Numbered from the stretch's first letter, positions 25,749-37,770 are shown. The stretch: DNA of 64,000 nucleotides from Mangifera indica (GCF_011075055.1 NC_058137.1:7983463-8047462), one strand, 5' to 3'. Translations and numbers: made by a program. The notes: generated from the letters alone by a model not told the origin.

Positions 25749-26047
25749 TTAATCCTCAAAACTAACTCTATTTTCCTCTCCAATCTTAGGCAACCATGTG
25801 TCATCATTTTGAGCTGCTGACATGGACATCCTAAGACCACTTTCTTCCTTTACTGGATCTGGATTTATTTTGAATTTTTCTCCTTTGGACTTGCATGAAT
25901 AAACTTTAACAAACAAGACTCTATCACGTTCCCCATGGTATATATGTCTATCCTTTTTTGTGAGCTTCTCCAAAGAGGAAGGAAGGTGAAGAGAAGCCTG
26001 ATCAATTTGGAACGTGCTAGTCTCTAATGTAAATTTGGCATCCTCAT
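25749..26047 (-). CDS. Unrecognised terminal exon
   Basis: A minus-strand stretch of 99 codons follows a strong pyrimidine tract and AG acceptor (26048-26049) and ends at a stop at 25749-25751. The peptide is hydrophilic with mixed charge (SLHLPSSLEKLTKKDRHIYH, then RDRVLFVKVYSCKSKG) and looks like real coding sequence. I do not recognise the family. It lies between two MLH3 fragments but matches no MLH3 segment I remember. It could be a captured exon, part of another broken gene, or a lineage-specific MLH3 tail. Confidence 0.4.
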
Positions 26048-26327
26048 CTGCACCATAAAAACTCTAGCAACAAAAAGGTAGAAAATCCTCAGATATGAAA
26101 GAGGATTAAAAAATAAAATTAAAATAATTCCAAAGTTATTGAAGCTTATTATCCTTATAGAAAACCCAATATAGTCTTGGCAAAAAGGAAAGAAACAAAA
26201 AATTCAGTGGCGAACAAAGAAATTTAAGTCTCAGGATTTATTTAGAGTTTAGGTTTTAGGCTATTGAAGCTGTTTATTAAATGTATATGATTAGGTCAAA
26301 ATTTATGATCAGACATAAAAAGGATTA

Positions 26328-26950
26328 CTTTGAATACAACATAAGTCTTTGATGGTTCAAATTGAACAAGTCAACAGTCAAAATTGGAAGCCAGGTGATT
26401 CAACAATTTGTGTGAATAGGAGCTTTGCATTTGAATCAAGAGTTGATATCTGGCATTGTGAAGGTCTACATCCAAACACGATGCACCAATTCCACTTATA
26501 CCCCAGGTTAGCAACCAAAACTAAATATCAATAGTTGATTTACACAGACATGGATACAAACATATTGAAAGGTCTGCAAAAAACAATATCCTACCATGAG
26601 AAAGAGCAAGAACTAAAACAAAGTATATTTATTTTACAGTTATTCAATCAGTTGATAGAAATTACTATACCTTCATGGAGAAAATATCAGAAGAACTAGA
26701 AATGTAGCCAGAAATTCTTAATACACCATCCTTATCACTTATTTCTTGAAGAAAGTTGGAATTTTCAATCCCAAAGCCACTAATCATTAGTGACAGAGAA
26801 GAAGTAAAATGTGTACTGAGGAGCTTACACTCAGTAAAACAAAGAACTAAACTGTCAATAAACAAAACAACCATGCAAACTCTAAATTAGGATTGTGATA
26901 GGAACAAAACCTTGGAATGCACAATAGCAATCCAAAATACACAATTTTTG
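26328..26950 (-). pseudogene. MLH3: MLH3 relic, N-terminal domain exon fragments
   Basis: Three pieces in family order on the minus strand. At ~26945-26885, CVFWIAIVHSKVLF resembles the end of the GHKL/S5-fold exon. At 26829-26671, a clean 53-codon exon with AG/GT borders carries SLSLMISGFGIENSNFLQEI and GVLRISGYISSSSDIFSMK. At ~26460-26328 lie SHKLLNHLASNFDC followed by an in-frame TGA, then VQFEPSKTYVVFK. These match my memory of plant MLH3 (ISGFGI..., HKLLNHLA..., SKTFVEFK). The ATPase motifs that should precede 26950 are absent; the sequence beyond is AT-rich repeat. With the stop and the missing start this is a pseudogene. Confidence 0.75.
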
Positions 26951-26959
26951 GATGTTTCA

Positions 26960-27983
26960 TTAACACTTGACTTTAAATCATTAGGGTGTTTCTAAAAACT
27001 TTACTATTGACTTACAAATTAACACTTGTTTGTAACAAATTGATCTAAAGTAAATATTTTTTACTTTAACTCAAATAACCCTAATCTAATAAATAATTAC
27101 ATTATTTGTAATTACCAAATGCACCTTGATTAGTTCATTTGAGCAAGTAAGATTCTTTGAGTGTTTGTGAAAAGCCTTACTATTATTAGGTTGACAAACT
27201 TCAAATCTGATTTACAAATTGACTCTTGTTTATAACAAATTGATTTCTTCATATTAGATATCATCTATATTTAAGTATACACTTTCGACTTTGACATAAA
27301 TAACCCTAATATAATAATTATACTATTTGCAATCTTATTTAGTAAAAATGTGAATTCGCGTTTTAAACATGTGATTACGAATTTTTTAATTCAAAAGGTA
27401 TTAACTATGTATTTTATATATTTTTCATATTAAACGCGTATTTTTATCGTATTCTGTTTTTTATAAATTTTTTAAAATACAAAAATGTTTCATATATTTT
27501 TAATTAATTATGATAATATTATAACTATATAAAATAAAAAACCCAATTTTTTTGTTATCTAAATCTCTAGCCTCTCTCAATAATTTTTTATGATGATTTA
27601 ATTTTAATTATATATTATATTATATTAAGTTTAATAATCAATTATATATTTTATATTTAAATTATTAATCAGAAGATTTATGAAAAATATTAAAATTATG
27701 ATTAATACTGTCATACTTTTAAAAATATATTATTAATGATATATCATATTAAATCAATATATATATACGTTTTGTTTTTTTTTTTCTTATCCAAATTTTA
27801 AAAACATTTTTTATAAATATATTTTTTATCATTTATTATATTATGTCTATGTAATTCTTGCACCTTTTTTCTATTCCGTGTGTTGCAAACCATCCTTATC
27901 TCATTTGGCAACTGACACAAGAGAAGTACACAAGAAGAAAAGATGAAAGATAATTGAGGGTGGAGAGGTACATGGTTACCTAA
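26960..27983. other. AT-rich spacer with a diverged direct duplication
   Basis: About 26980-27110 and 27150-27330 resemble each other (TTACAAATT..ACTCTTGTTT.TAACAAATTGAT and CAAATAACCCTAATATAATA-type words). No gene was seen. Confidence 0.45.
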
Positions 27984-27993
27984 TTATAAAATG

Positions 27994-29184
27994 GGCCAAA
28001 GGACTATTTCACCCCCAAGTTTTAGTACATTCTTAAAGTCAAATCTTTGGGGTTTGAAAAATCTAAAGTCTTACCTGTGAGATAATTTTTGTTAAAAAAA
28101 GTAAGAGTAAAATCATCATTTCATTAATTATATTAAAATAATATAAAATTCATTATGTTTTCCTCTCATAGTTTTAAAAACTAACAAATTTATCTCTGTC
28201 TAAAGTTTTCTAACTTTCAAAAGTAACAGTTCTCCCCCCCATCCCCCCAAAACCTAGGGTTTATTTTTCAGAAGTTCTCTGCCCATCAAACAAAGAGCTT
28301 CAACCCACCATCACACCGGCCACCTCCAAAGTTTTTAGATGATGCACTGAAGACTCATCTTCATTGATTCTTTTGGAATCGACAAAGTCTTCGTCGATTC
28401 TAGATGAATCAACGGAGACAAGGGTCTTCGTCAATTCCAAGATGTTCATCTTCTTCGATTCAAACGAATCGACGCGTCTTTGTTGATTCGTATGGAATCG
28501 ATGAAGATGTGTCTTCGTTGATTCGTATGAAATCGATGAAGATGTGTCTTTGTTGCCTCTTCTTCCACTGGAGAGTGAAGATCAGGTGGCCAATGAGTAG
28601 TCGATTGAAGCGTTATTATCGGTTGCCAGAGATAGTAGTCAGAGAACATCTGAAAAATAATCCCTAGGTTTTGGGGTGGGGGGAAATGTTACTTTTGAAA
28701 GTTAAAAAACTTTAGACATGAGTGAAATTGTTAGTTTTTAAAACTATGGGAGAAAATATAATGAATTTTATATTTTTTAATATAATAAATGAAATAATGA
28801 TTTTACCCTTATTTTTTAACAGAAGTTAACCTATGGATGAGACTTTAGTTTTTTCAAACCCTATGGGTAGGGCTGGACTCGAGTCGAGCCAGCTCGGGCT
28901 CTGCTCGGCTCGATCGAGCTCGAGCTGGCTCGGGTTGGCTCGGTAGATTTTTTTTTTTAAATTTTTTATACAAAAGATGTCGTTTTGATCCATATATATG
29001 CAAAATGATGTCGTTTTGATATGAAAAATGAGTCGAACCGAGCCGAACTCGAGCCGCCCATAAATAAACCGAGCCGAGTCTGAGCTGGCTGCGAGCCGAG
29101 CTCGGCTCAGCTCGAATCCAGCCCTACCTATGGGTATGACTTTAAAAATGCACTAAAACTTGAGGGTGAAATAGTCCTTTGGCC
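27994..29184. mobile_element. Mutator-type MITE with intact target duplication
   Basis: Inverted ends GGCCAAAGGACTATTTCACC and its complement are flanked by a perfect 10-bp duplication TTATAAAATG (27984-27993 and 29185-29194), about the 9-10 bp expected of Mutator insertions. The interior (28330-28560) is a cluster of GATTC/GAATC and TCGATGAAG words. It is enlarged by a nested hAT-type MITE at 28868-29126. The 87-codon frame at 28404-28667 is internal palindromic sequence, not a gene. Confidence 0.9.
28868..29126. mobile_element. hAT-type MITE, copy 3, nested
   Basis: A 259-bp element begins TAGGGCTGGACTCGAGT and ends CTCGAATCCAGCCCTA. Perfect 8-bp duplications CCTATGGG lie at 28860-28867 and 29127-29134. 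It is GC-richer and less decayed than the other copies. It is inserted in the sub-terminal repeat of the 27994-29184 element and is therefore younger. Confidence 0.95.
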
Positions 29185-30332
29185 TTATAAAATGAAGAGA
29201 GAGGTGATGGTGTTGATGTAATTAAGAAACAAGAGTGAGGGGATTTGTAAGAACAGAACAAGATTGAAATTATGAAGGTGTTTTGTTTTATGGGTTTATA
29301 GAATCAGAACCAATCAAAATTACCAAAAATAAAAAAATAAAATAATTTTTTTTTCTAACATATATAAACTAAACAAACACACGTCACAAGATCTTCTTTT
29401 TCTTCTCTTCTGTTCTCTCTATATTTTTCAACTCCCTGGATTTCTTCATCAAAACCCTAATTTTAGCCCAGCTGTTTCTTTCTTCTTCTATATCTTTCAC
29501 AATACCTAACATCAAGGTATCATTTCGTATATCATCAGGTTCGCCTATGTTGTTATTAAAATTCAGCTGTTACCCTTGTTTAATTTAACGTAAAATAGCC
29601 CTCAACTTGAACTGATTCACGTAATTCTATTGAATCAAGCTTCTGTTGTTCCGGATTGTCGCGTAATTTGGTTGGTTGGATTGTAATTTAGATGGGAAAA
29701 TGGAAATTCTCGTGTTTTTCATTAGTGTCTGTCTGATTGTGTTGTTTGCATGGTGTTTGTTTGCTTTTGTGAATTCTTTTGTGTTTGATCTTTCCTTGTT
29801 GTGTTGATGAGTTATGATTTTTAATGGAGGGTTTGGTTGGTTGGTTGGTTGGCAGTGAAGGTGGGACATAATCAAACTTGAGCTTTTGCATTGTGTATTA
29901 CATTGTTTTTAATATTAGAGAAGAATATAATCTTCAAATCTGATAAATGATTATAAGGATTCAGTTAAAGTTGCTTTTTTTATTTAAATCTTGAATTGAA
30001 ATGAAGGAAATGTAGGGTTTTAAAGTTTTTTTGTTTAATTATTTTTTATTTGTCAATTCTGGCTGTAAAAATTGAGCCTTCCTGAAATCTGATTCAGTTG
30101 CAAAGTTTGGCCAAATCTATGCTGGTTCTGTATAAATTTTTCTCTAAGACTTTGTTGGGTTTGTGGATATTTAAGTGATTTAGATTTTTTTTAGGGTTTG
30201 GCCATAGGTTAAATTCTAACTCTGAGTACTGGTTCATCTTGTTTTAGTGTGAATGTAGATGGAGTGATCATATCATCAGTTTAAAGAATTTTCCATCATT
30301 TGGGTGTCTAGGGTTTTGATTACTAAGGAATA

Positions 30333-31475
30333 ATGGAGGCTAATATGTGTGACATCAACCAGTTGGATGCTGATGTCCTTTTGCCTCCCCGGAAGCGTCT
30401 GCTTGCTGGATTCAAGAAACAGATTTTCGATGCTAATGGAAATGTTGATGTCGAGGGTGATGGGGCTTCACCTCCACCAGCAGTGGCTTCTTCTTCATCT
30501 CCTCCTAATAGTCCTTACTCAAGTGAATTTTCAAATGACTTTAATGCCCATCTTAACAATTTATTAAATTCAACAATGAATAATTCGGCTCTTTCTCATG
30601 AGGAGGTTGCACAGTCGGCACAATTTGCAGCTATCACAGCGATTAAGGCCGCAAAGGATGCAAGAGCTGCTGCTGAGGAGAAGGCTGCTGCTGCCACAAA
30701 AGCAATTACTGCTGCTAAGAGTGCTTTAGACTTGGTTGCTTCTTTTAACGAAGAGATGGCTTCCAAGGACAGACACTTGAAAAAGAACAAGTCGAAGAAG
30801 CACGTTCCTGTTCAGCTTTTGTACAAAAAGCATCAATCAATTGAGAATAATAAGAGTGATGAAGAACTAGCCCGAAGGTTGCATCGAGTTATGAACAGCT
30901 CTCCCAGAATCTCAAGGAACTTTTCAGGTTCTGATTTGAAAGGTCATAAACATAAGAAGCCTAAAAACTCGCACACCTCTGAGAAAATTAGGGCTCCCAA
31001 TGGGGTTTTGATCTTGAGAGAACACCCAGTTTGTCCATCCAATGGACGTGCTGCAGAAGGCAAGGTAGACTCTGAAAATCAGGGCTCCATTCAGGAGGCA
31101 TACACAGTTAGAGCTGATGAAACGGCATCTAAATATGAAAAATCTGGCCAAGTAGTAGAATCAAGTCAATCAAAGGATAAAACTGTGGAGGACACAAATT
31201 CTCCTGGTAAAAAGAGGGGAAGGCTCAAGCTAAAAAAGCTGCCCTTAAGCATTTGCAATTACAAGGACAGAGTAAATCCTAAGGAGGAATTGATTAGTAG
31301 AGCCCCTCCACTGGCTGATAAGAACATGAGCAATCCACCTCCTGGTAACATGCCTTTGTTTTCTCTGGAGCCTTCTTCTGACAGTATGATGCCAACGGAA
31401 CCTACACCAACATGGAAATGCCAGGAGTTCAAGGCACCTGCATGCATCAAACAAAACAAGGTTGTGCAATCATAG
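30333..31475 (+). CDS. Conserved-looking plant protein of unknown function, probably nuclear
   Basis: A 380-residue frame in one coding exon. Residues ~1-30 hold LLPPRKRLLAGFKKQ; a Ser/Pro-rich stretch follows. Residues ~88-145 form an alanine-rich helix or coiled coil (EEKAAAATKAITAAKSALDL), then basic clusters (KKNKSKKH, KGHKHKKPKN, GKKRGRLKLKKL) that look like nuclear-localisation signals. The C-terminus (~340-380) is Pro-rich. No catalytic domain is visible. A leader intron is likely: donor AAG/GTATCA near 29515 and acceptor ACTAAG near 30327. By position it should be the counterpart of the gene between MLH3 and SRPK in Arabidopsis (At4g35510 from memory); no function is inferred. Confidence 0.85.
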   Translation: MEANMCDINQLDADVLLPPRKRLLAGFKKQIFDANGNVDVEGDGASPPPAVASSSSPPNSPYSSEFSNDFNAHLNNLLNSTMNNSALSHEEVAQSAQFAAITAIKAAKDARAAAEEKAAAATKAITAAKSALDLVASFNEEMASKDRHLKKNKSKKHVPVQLLYKKHQSIENNKSDEELARRLHRVMNSSPRISRNFSGSDLKGHKHKKPKNSHTSEKIRAPNGVLILREHPVCPSNGRAAEGKVDSENQGSIQEAYTVRADETASKYEKSGQVVESSQSKDKTVEDTNSPGKKRGRLKLKKLPLSICNYKDRVNPKEELISRAPPLADKNMSNPPPGNMPLFSLEPSSDSMMPTEPTPTWKCQEFKAPACIKQNKVVQS

Positions 31476-32346
31476 TGGTCAAATCTTGTTGTGGAGACAG
31501 GTGACTACCATGATAGAGGAAGTTAGCTGAGGTAGGATTTGTGATGCTCTTTTTATAGAAACGGCTTCTTTTGATTTTTCATTTCGCTCATCTCTGGCTC
31601 TGTAAGGAAGTTGAATTGCTCTGTATATGTTTAACAATTAAATGCTTGCTTTTACTATTACATTTCATGTAGTGCCAGCTGCTTTTACATAACAACAAAG
31701 CATGGAGTTGAGATGAGAGAGGGATGCAATATTAGATAGCAGTATATTGATCTTCTGCATATTTTCAAAGTTAATTTAAATTTCTTTGGTTTGTACTCAT
31801 GGCAAGTCATTCTTTGCTGTTGCTTGCTTATACAGGATTTATGTTTGAGATTTAATAGTCCTTTCTTGCAGTTTTCACAAGTAATTTTGATGAAACAATG
31901 GTTGGGGAACTGGGATTTACTCAAGACACAACAATAATGCTTATGTAATGATCAGATTTTGTTTGAGAGAGTTGAATAAAACAAATTGTTCAAAGTTGAA
32001 CAACTTTATTTTTCTTTCACAATCATGTTCTTACTACCTTGCATGACTACCTCAATTTATTGCATTATTTCATAATCAAGTCAAATAAACTAATAACCTT
32101 ACTTTCAGAATGATGAATTCTTGATTTTAACAACTTTCGGGATTGTGAATGGCCGTTACAGTAAGCTTAGATGGATTAATTCTGGTTGGTTATGTTGACA
32201 TTAATGGTTAAGAAAAGATACTAACAGTAATACAATATAAGATGGAAATAATTTTTCTTGTCAAGACATCACTATAAGCAAGAACTACTTCATTTCCAAT
32301 ATTTTTAAGTTCCTTTCTATTTTAAAAAAGGGAGAAATAATATGGG
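31476..32346. other. 3' flank and spacer
   Basis: Probably the 3' UTR of the 380-residue gene for the first 150-200 bases, then AT-rich spacer. No further gene was seen. Confidence 0.4.
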
Positions 32347-32351
32347 AAAAA
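32347..32351 (-). terminator. Pol III terminator of tRNA-Arg
   Basis: Five T residues on the minus strand immediately follow the discriminator base of the tRNA, the usual RNA polymerase III stop signal. Confidence 0.85.
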
Positions 32352-32424
32352 CGACTCCACTGGGGATCGAACCCAGAATCTCTGGTTCCGTAGACCAGCG
32401 CCTTATCCATTGGGCCATGGAGTC
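32352..32424 (-). tRNA. tRNA-Arg (ACG)
   Basis: A 73-nt cloverleaf on the minus strand. The acceptor stem GACTCCA pairs with TGGAGTC and leaves discriminator G. The D-loop carries the A-box-like TGGCCCAATGG, and the T-arm/B box is GGTTCGATCCC. The anticodon stem CTGGT/ACCAG encloses CTACGGA, placing ACG at 34-36, which is read as inosine-CG for Arg. There is no intron and no encoded CCA. A T5 Pol III terminator follows directly (32347-32351 on the complementary strand). Confidence 0.97.
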
Positions 32425-35260
32425 TTGGTTGAGATAGCGTTTAATATAAATTTTTTAAAATGTTCAAAATTTGGCTCTCTCGATGATTTACAATTTTTTT
32501 TTTGTTTATCAATGTCAATTGGGAATCACTTAAAATAATCCTTCTGGTTCTGTAATAAAAATTCTCCAAGTGAATATGAATGATAGAGGTGAGAATAGTA
32601 GTGTTACACGTTCTAACTGCCAATCTCAATTTTATATGGTCACATTTGGGGGGCAAGGGGACCAAGGAGAGTTCGTTTCCGGGGGCAGGGGGTGCGGAAC
32701 AAATGAAGTTAAGCTCATTGCATGGTGGATTAAAAGGTAAAAAGCTTAACAAATAGGGGTTAAAGGAAAATAGTAAACTTTTAAGGAATGAAGTCTTATA
32801 TCCTTTTGGCAAAATTTATGGTTTTTTATGAAATTGAAATAAAATGGACAAGAGTTGCATCAAAGGAACGTATAAGTATTGCATAGTAAATACTAGTTAT
32901 ACGAGCAACAATTAGATATATCTATACACAAATAAGTCTAAAATACAAATTAAAGTTCTTTTTGTTTGAAAATAATAAAAAGGGTAATTATTAATGATTG
33001 TAACAGTTTCTACGATCTTTTCAACATATCATTTCATCACTTATATTCATAAAATAACAATTATCTCGTACCTTCACACATTGTTCTTTCTTTTTTTTTT
33101 CCCTAAAGATTGAATAATAACAAAAAAAAAGGGGAATAGGGCGATGATAAAATCATTATTTCACTAATAATATATTAAAAATAATAAAACATTATTCATT
33201 TCTCTTATAGGTTTAGAAAATTAATAATTTTTCATGGATTAAATTTTGAAATATTATATTTTTCTTTTTAAAGTTTTTTTTTCTCCTTCTCTTCTCTAGA
33301 ATCGTCACCAGCTGACTTCTCTCTTTCTTTCCTTTTCTAATGTTGTCTTCAGACAAAAATAGTCATTTTTATTCAGAGACAACATTAAAAAAGGGGAGGA
33401 CGAGAGAAATTAACCTTTGATGATATTAGAAAAGAAAGAGACAAAAAGAAAAAAACTTTATAAAGAAAATATATTATTTTAAAGTTTAACCGTTTCTAAA
33501 CTTTGAGGAGAAATAGATAATATTAATAGTTAAGATAATTTTAATTATTTATAAATAAATATTTAAATTTTTAATAATTAATATATATTAATTTGAGAAT
33601 ACAATAAACCTTACCAAGTGTTTGGCCATAAATTATGGAATAGTATTTTCCGTACGTCATTATCAGCCCAATATTGCAAGCAATAATGCCCACATTCAAG
33701 GGAAATTTAGATATTGAATAAAAAAATTTCGTGTGGGAGTATGCCTAAGTTGCCTTGGTTGGCCAATGGCATGTCACCGACACAACATAAATAATTAGTG
33801 AACAAGAACAAACGTTGCCTAATGATGGGATTAGATATAAATAAATAATATAATTAAGGTCATTAATATGGTAAACCAACAATTCAATGTATTGGCTATT
33901 TCAATTCAATGATAAATACTAATACTAGTTGCCCATATGAAAATTTTATTTGGTATTGTGCTTATTAGCTGTCTATGCTTATCCTCACCTGCCATTATAA
34001 GGTCTTTGATGCAAATCGTGACGGCCTATGGATAGGGTTGGTAATTTTGATTCTCCCTTTTTAACTCTAACAGAGAAATAATTCTTTAATATAAATAAAG
34101 ATAGAGTTAAAAAAATATTTTTGTAATAAAAAATGAGGATATACGTTTTCTTTCTCGCCCCATCTCATCCTCATTCTCCTCTCGTCTTTGTCCTTTCTAT
34201 TTTATATTATTATATTTATTTAAAATATTAATATATCATCCTAGTTTTATTATTATATTATTTTTATTTTTTAAATTTATTTATGTTTATTATTATATAT
34301 ATTATTATTTATGATATTTAAAATAGTGGGTTGATTTTAATTTTAGTTAATTTTGTTGTTTAATATATTTGTATTATAATTAAAACGCATACAGAGAGGG
34401 TTTACGAGGATAGAAAAGAAATTTTTTTTCACGAGTAAGAGATAAGGACCAAGGGATAAATTTTTGCGAATAAGAGATAAAAAAATTTTGTCATATCTAT
34501 ATTAGAGATAGAAATTGATATTCCCTACAAAAACGAAGGTAAAAAATAGGGTATCCCATAATGTCCTTCGTCATGTTCATCCTTAAATATGCTACTATAA
34601 TCTACTTATTTGACAAGTTCGTAGAGAATATTTAATAATACGGATATAGTTTTGAAAAATTTTTGTATATTATTTAGAAATATTTCACTTATTTCGGTAA
34701 AATAATAAAAAGTCAAGTAAAGAAGGTTTCAAAATTTAACAAACAATAATAATAATAATAATAATAATTACAAGATAGAAAAAAGAAAGATTATATTTTC
34801 TCAGGAGAAGACATATGAAAATGACCGAATATATAAAGATTATATTTTCTCAGGAGAGGCAATTCAATATATTGGTTTGTCTATCATTATTCTTACAATA
34901 AAGTTGTGTATAATGTACATATGGAATCAATTGATAGAGGAGGTGGTAAGTCACATTGATGTGCGACACGTACATCCATTGGAGAGACGCTTTTCCTATG
35001 TTATAAATAGACAGAAAAGATTATTTTTCTCTTCAATAAAATTATGTATATAAATAATATATATATATATTTATTGACTTTAAAAGTTAATAAAATTTGT
35101 TAAATATTAAAAGTTTTAAAAGAAATATTTAGGTTTGAGTCTCTTTTATATTTATAAAATTTTGACTTATTTAATACAATGATTATGAGTTCGATCATTA
35201 TATCTTGAATTTATTTATCTAACAAATAAAAACAGAGTTGTCGGTTATCAAAAAAATAAA

Positions 35261-35338
<78 letters not shown>

Positions 35339-36357
35339 TATACAAACATCGATATATCACTATATGAGTATGTGTTATCATCAATCAAATTTAAAATTAT
35401 TCGATCATATAATAATATGTTATTATTTATGTACAAAATATATATATTATTTATATATATAATAGTACTTTTTGCATTAAAAATTTATTAAAATAACAAA
35501 TTTTCATCGTCTAAATTTTAAAATATCAAATTCTTATTCATTAGTTAATTCCATTAAATGAAATGATAAAAGAATCATTTTATATAAATTTTTCCAACTT
35601 TATCTTTTTTTCTCAGTTTTCTTTTTATTTTCCTTTTTTTTCATTCTATTTTCTCATTTTAATAGTTCAAAGGTCAATTATAATTTTTAAAAATATTAAA
35701 AGTATTAATAAATATTTTAGATAACTTTTAAAAATTCAAAAAAATTTAGAGATATATTTAAAATTTTAATATATCTCTCAATAATTTCAAAATTAATGGT
35801 TATATTACTAAAAAACTGACCAAAATATAAGTATTATAAAATTAGTTAAAGTTTTTATTTTTTTTTTAGTGTCTCAGTAATAAATTTTCAAATTGATAAA
35901 AATATATTAATAATTTGATGTTTATATTAAATGCTAATGATAATTTTGTAATTTTAATAAAAAAGACAAAACCGTTACTTTTAGAAAAAACTTGACATAT
36001 TTAGAAAGAAAATTTAGTTTTTTAAAATTTAAAAGGTAAGAAATTATTTCATCAAACTTTGGGTGGAACTTGTAATTTGGCTTTATGAATAATACCAAGG
36101 CTGAGCCAGCTTGGTATGAGCTCAACTTTCCTTGTCAATGTCCAGATGCTAATTGAAAAGAAGAAGGAAAAAAAATTTTAGAGCAAGCATAGAAATCAGA
36201 TCTCCGTTTTAAGATGCAGTGCAAATTGTTTCAACCTGAGCAGGGGAGATCATAATTTGCACAAAATTATGGTTTGCTGATTGTCTAATTAGCAGAGGAA
36301 GACAGTTTTCCAAATGGTACAAAAGAGCTGAAGATGTGAAAACAAGTAAATAACACA
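32425..36357. other. Long AT-rich spacer
   Basis: No gene was recognised. The stretch 33120-33600 resembles a badly decayed Mutator-type MITE (AATAATTTTTC and TAGTCATTTTT words in both orientations). A TAA-type microsatellite lies near 34746-34768. Open frames here come from simple AT repeats. Confidence 0.4.
35264..35335. repeat. (AT)n microsatellite
   Basis: About 72 bases of uninterrupted AT dinucleotide. Frames reading Tyr-Ile repeats through it on both strands are artefacts. Confidence 0.97.
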
Positions 36358-37081
36358 AGGCCAAAAGACTTATCCCCGCCTAAGGGTTAATGTGAACTCA
36401 AACTCATATCTATTAATTTTTAAAAATTTAAATAATTATTTATCTATTAAATTTTGAGATTAAAAAAATATTTAAAAAATATAAATTCATTATATTTTCT
36501 TCTCTAGGTTTAAAAACTAAAAATTTTTCTTACTTAAAATTTAAAAAATGACTATTTTCCCCTAAGGTTTGCATTTTTGCCCTTGTCGTTTCTCCAATGA
36601 CCACAGCCAGCCAACCTCCTCACTCCCATCTCCCAGACAAGGACGAATTATCGACCAATTGGAGGTTGACCAACGATTCATTAGCCGAAACCTATGCAAT
36701 GCGTAAATTTGTTTGACCAATCTATGTGTTAGTCAAACAAATTTATGCATTGCATAGGTTCGAGTAGAAGATTCATTCTCGTCCGAGAGATTGGAGGGAG
36801 GGGGTTGGCTGGCTTCGGTTATCAAAGAAGCGACATAGGGAAAAATGCAAATCCTAGGGGGGAAATAGTCATTTTTCAAACTTTGGGTGGAAGAGAAATT
36901 GTTAGTTTTTAAACCTAGGGAAAAAATAGATGAATTTATAGCTTTTTAAAATATTTTTGTTAAATAACAATTTTACCCCTAACAATAACCGCAAAATTTC
37001 ATAAAGATGTTTGGGTTTTTAAAAGTTAACGGGTATGACTTGGATTTGCACCAAACCTTGGTGGGAATAAGTCTTTTGGCC
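36358..37081. mobile_element. Mutator-type MITE
   Basis: Inverted ends GGCCAAAAGACTTATCCCC and its complement (AATAAGTCTTTTGGCC). The flanks are ATAACACAA on the left and ATAATATAA on the right, an imperfect 9-bp duplication (7 of 9 agree). The core carries the inverted words CCAACCTCC / GGAGG.GGTTGG seen in the copy at the window start. Confidence 0.82.
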
Positions 37082-37770
37082 ATAATATAATATAATCATT
37101 GCATGTGGCCATAAAAGAGATAAGTGAGGCCACCACCAACTACCCAGTCGGCCACTTCGAATTAGAATACCCACCAAAGCTTTTGTTGCTCGCAGCAATT
37201 GCCTGCATGCCACCACCATTTTCTAACGCACTTAACATTAATATTGACCCACACTGACCTCAGCTCTCCAACGTGGTGGTAAAAGCGCTCTGTTCTGTTA
37301 GGCTGGAAAAATGTATTTGTTTTTGGTGATGAAAGTGAAAATCTAGACATTCACACGTAAAAGAACCATCTTATCTAAGATTTTCTGGGAGCGTATGAAA
37401 ATACACTAGAGGGGCATAATGAAGAGCACCATCATGAAGCCAACTAAGATTTCAAAGATGAATCTGTCGTCTTTTTCATAGCGAAAGCATGCCATGATGC
37501 TGCAGTGTCACTTAATTCCTGATTGAACACAAAACAAAGTTTGATATTCAATCAAGAAGTAAGAGGGTGTAAATGGGTACCATTCAAGATGCACCAGTGT
37601 TTGTCATTGTGGTTAAACTTCTCTTTCATGTCATTTCCTCACAACATACATGACTAATTTACATTTTATTTAATCATTAGCCAAAAAATAATTTTATTAA
37701 TAATATAACAAACCAAAAAATGACAATGACAATCAATACTTATACAGAAAGAATGAGGGATTGTCTTTCC
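37082..37770. other. Spacer 3' of the SRPK gene
   Basis: The bases nearest 37770 are probably the SRPK 3' UTR. A 66-codon minus-strand frame (37019-37219) overlaps the MITE end and has no family features. Nothing else was seen. Confidence 0.4.

Noticed and set aside
29627..29891. Minus-strand frames of 67-82 codons
   Set aside because: They lie in the likely leader intron of the 380-residue gene and encode low-complexity Asn/Lys/Pro-rich peptides.
32441..32812. 123-codon minus-strand frame beside the tRNA
   Set aside because: No recognisable domain, low-complexity start and no splice or family support; probably chance.
35238..35462. Open frames of 62-74 codons with Tyr-Ile repeats on both strands
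   Set aside because: They are translations of an (AT)n microsatellite.
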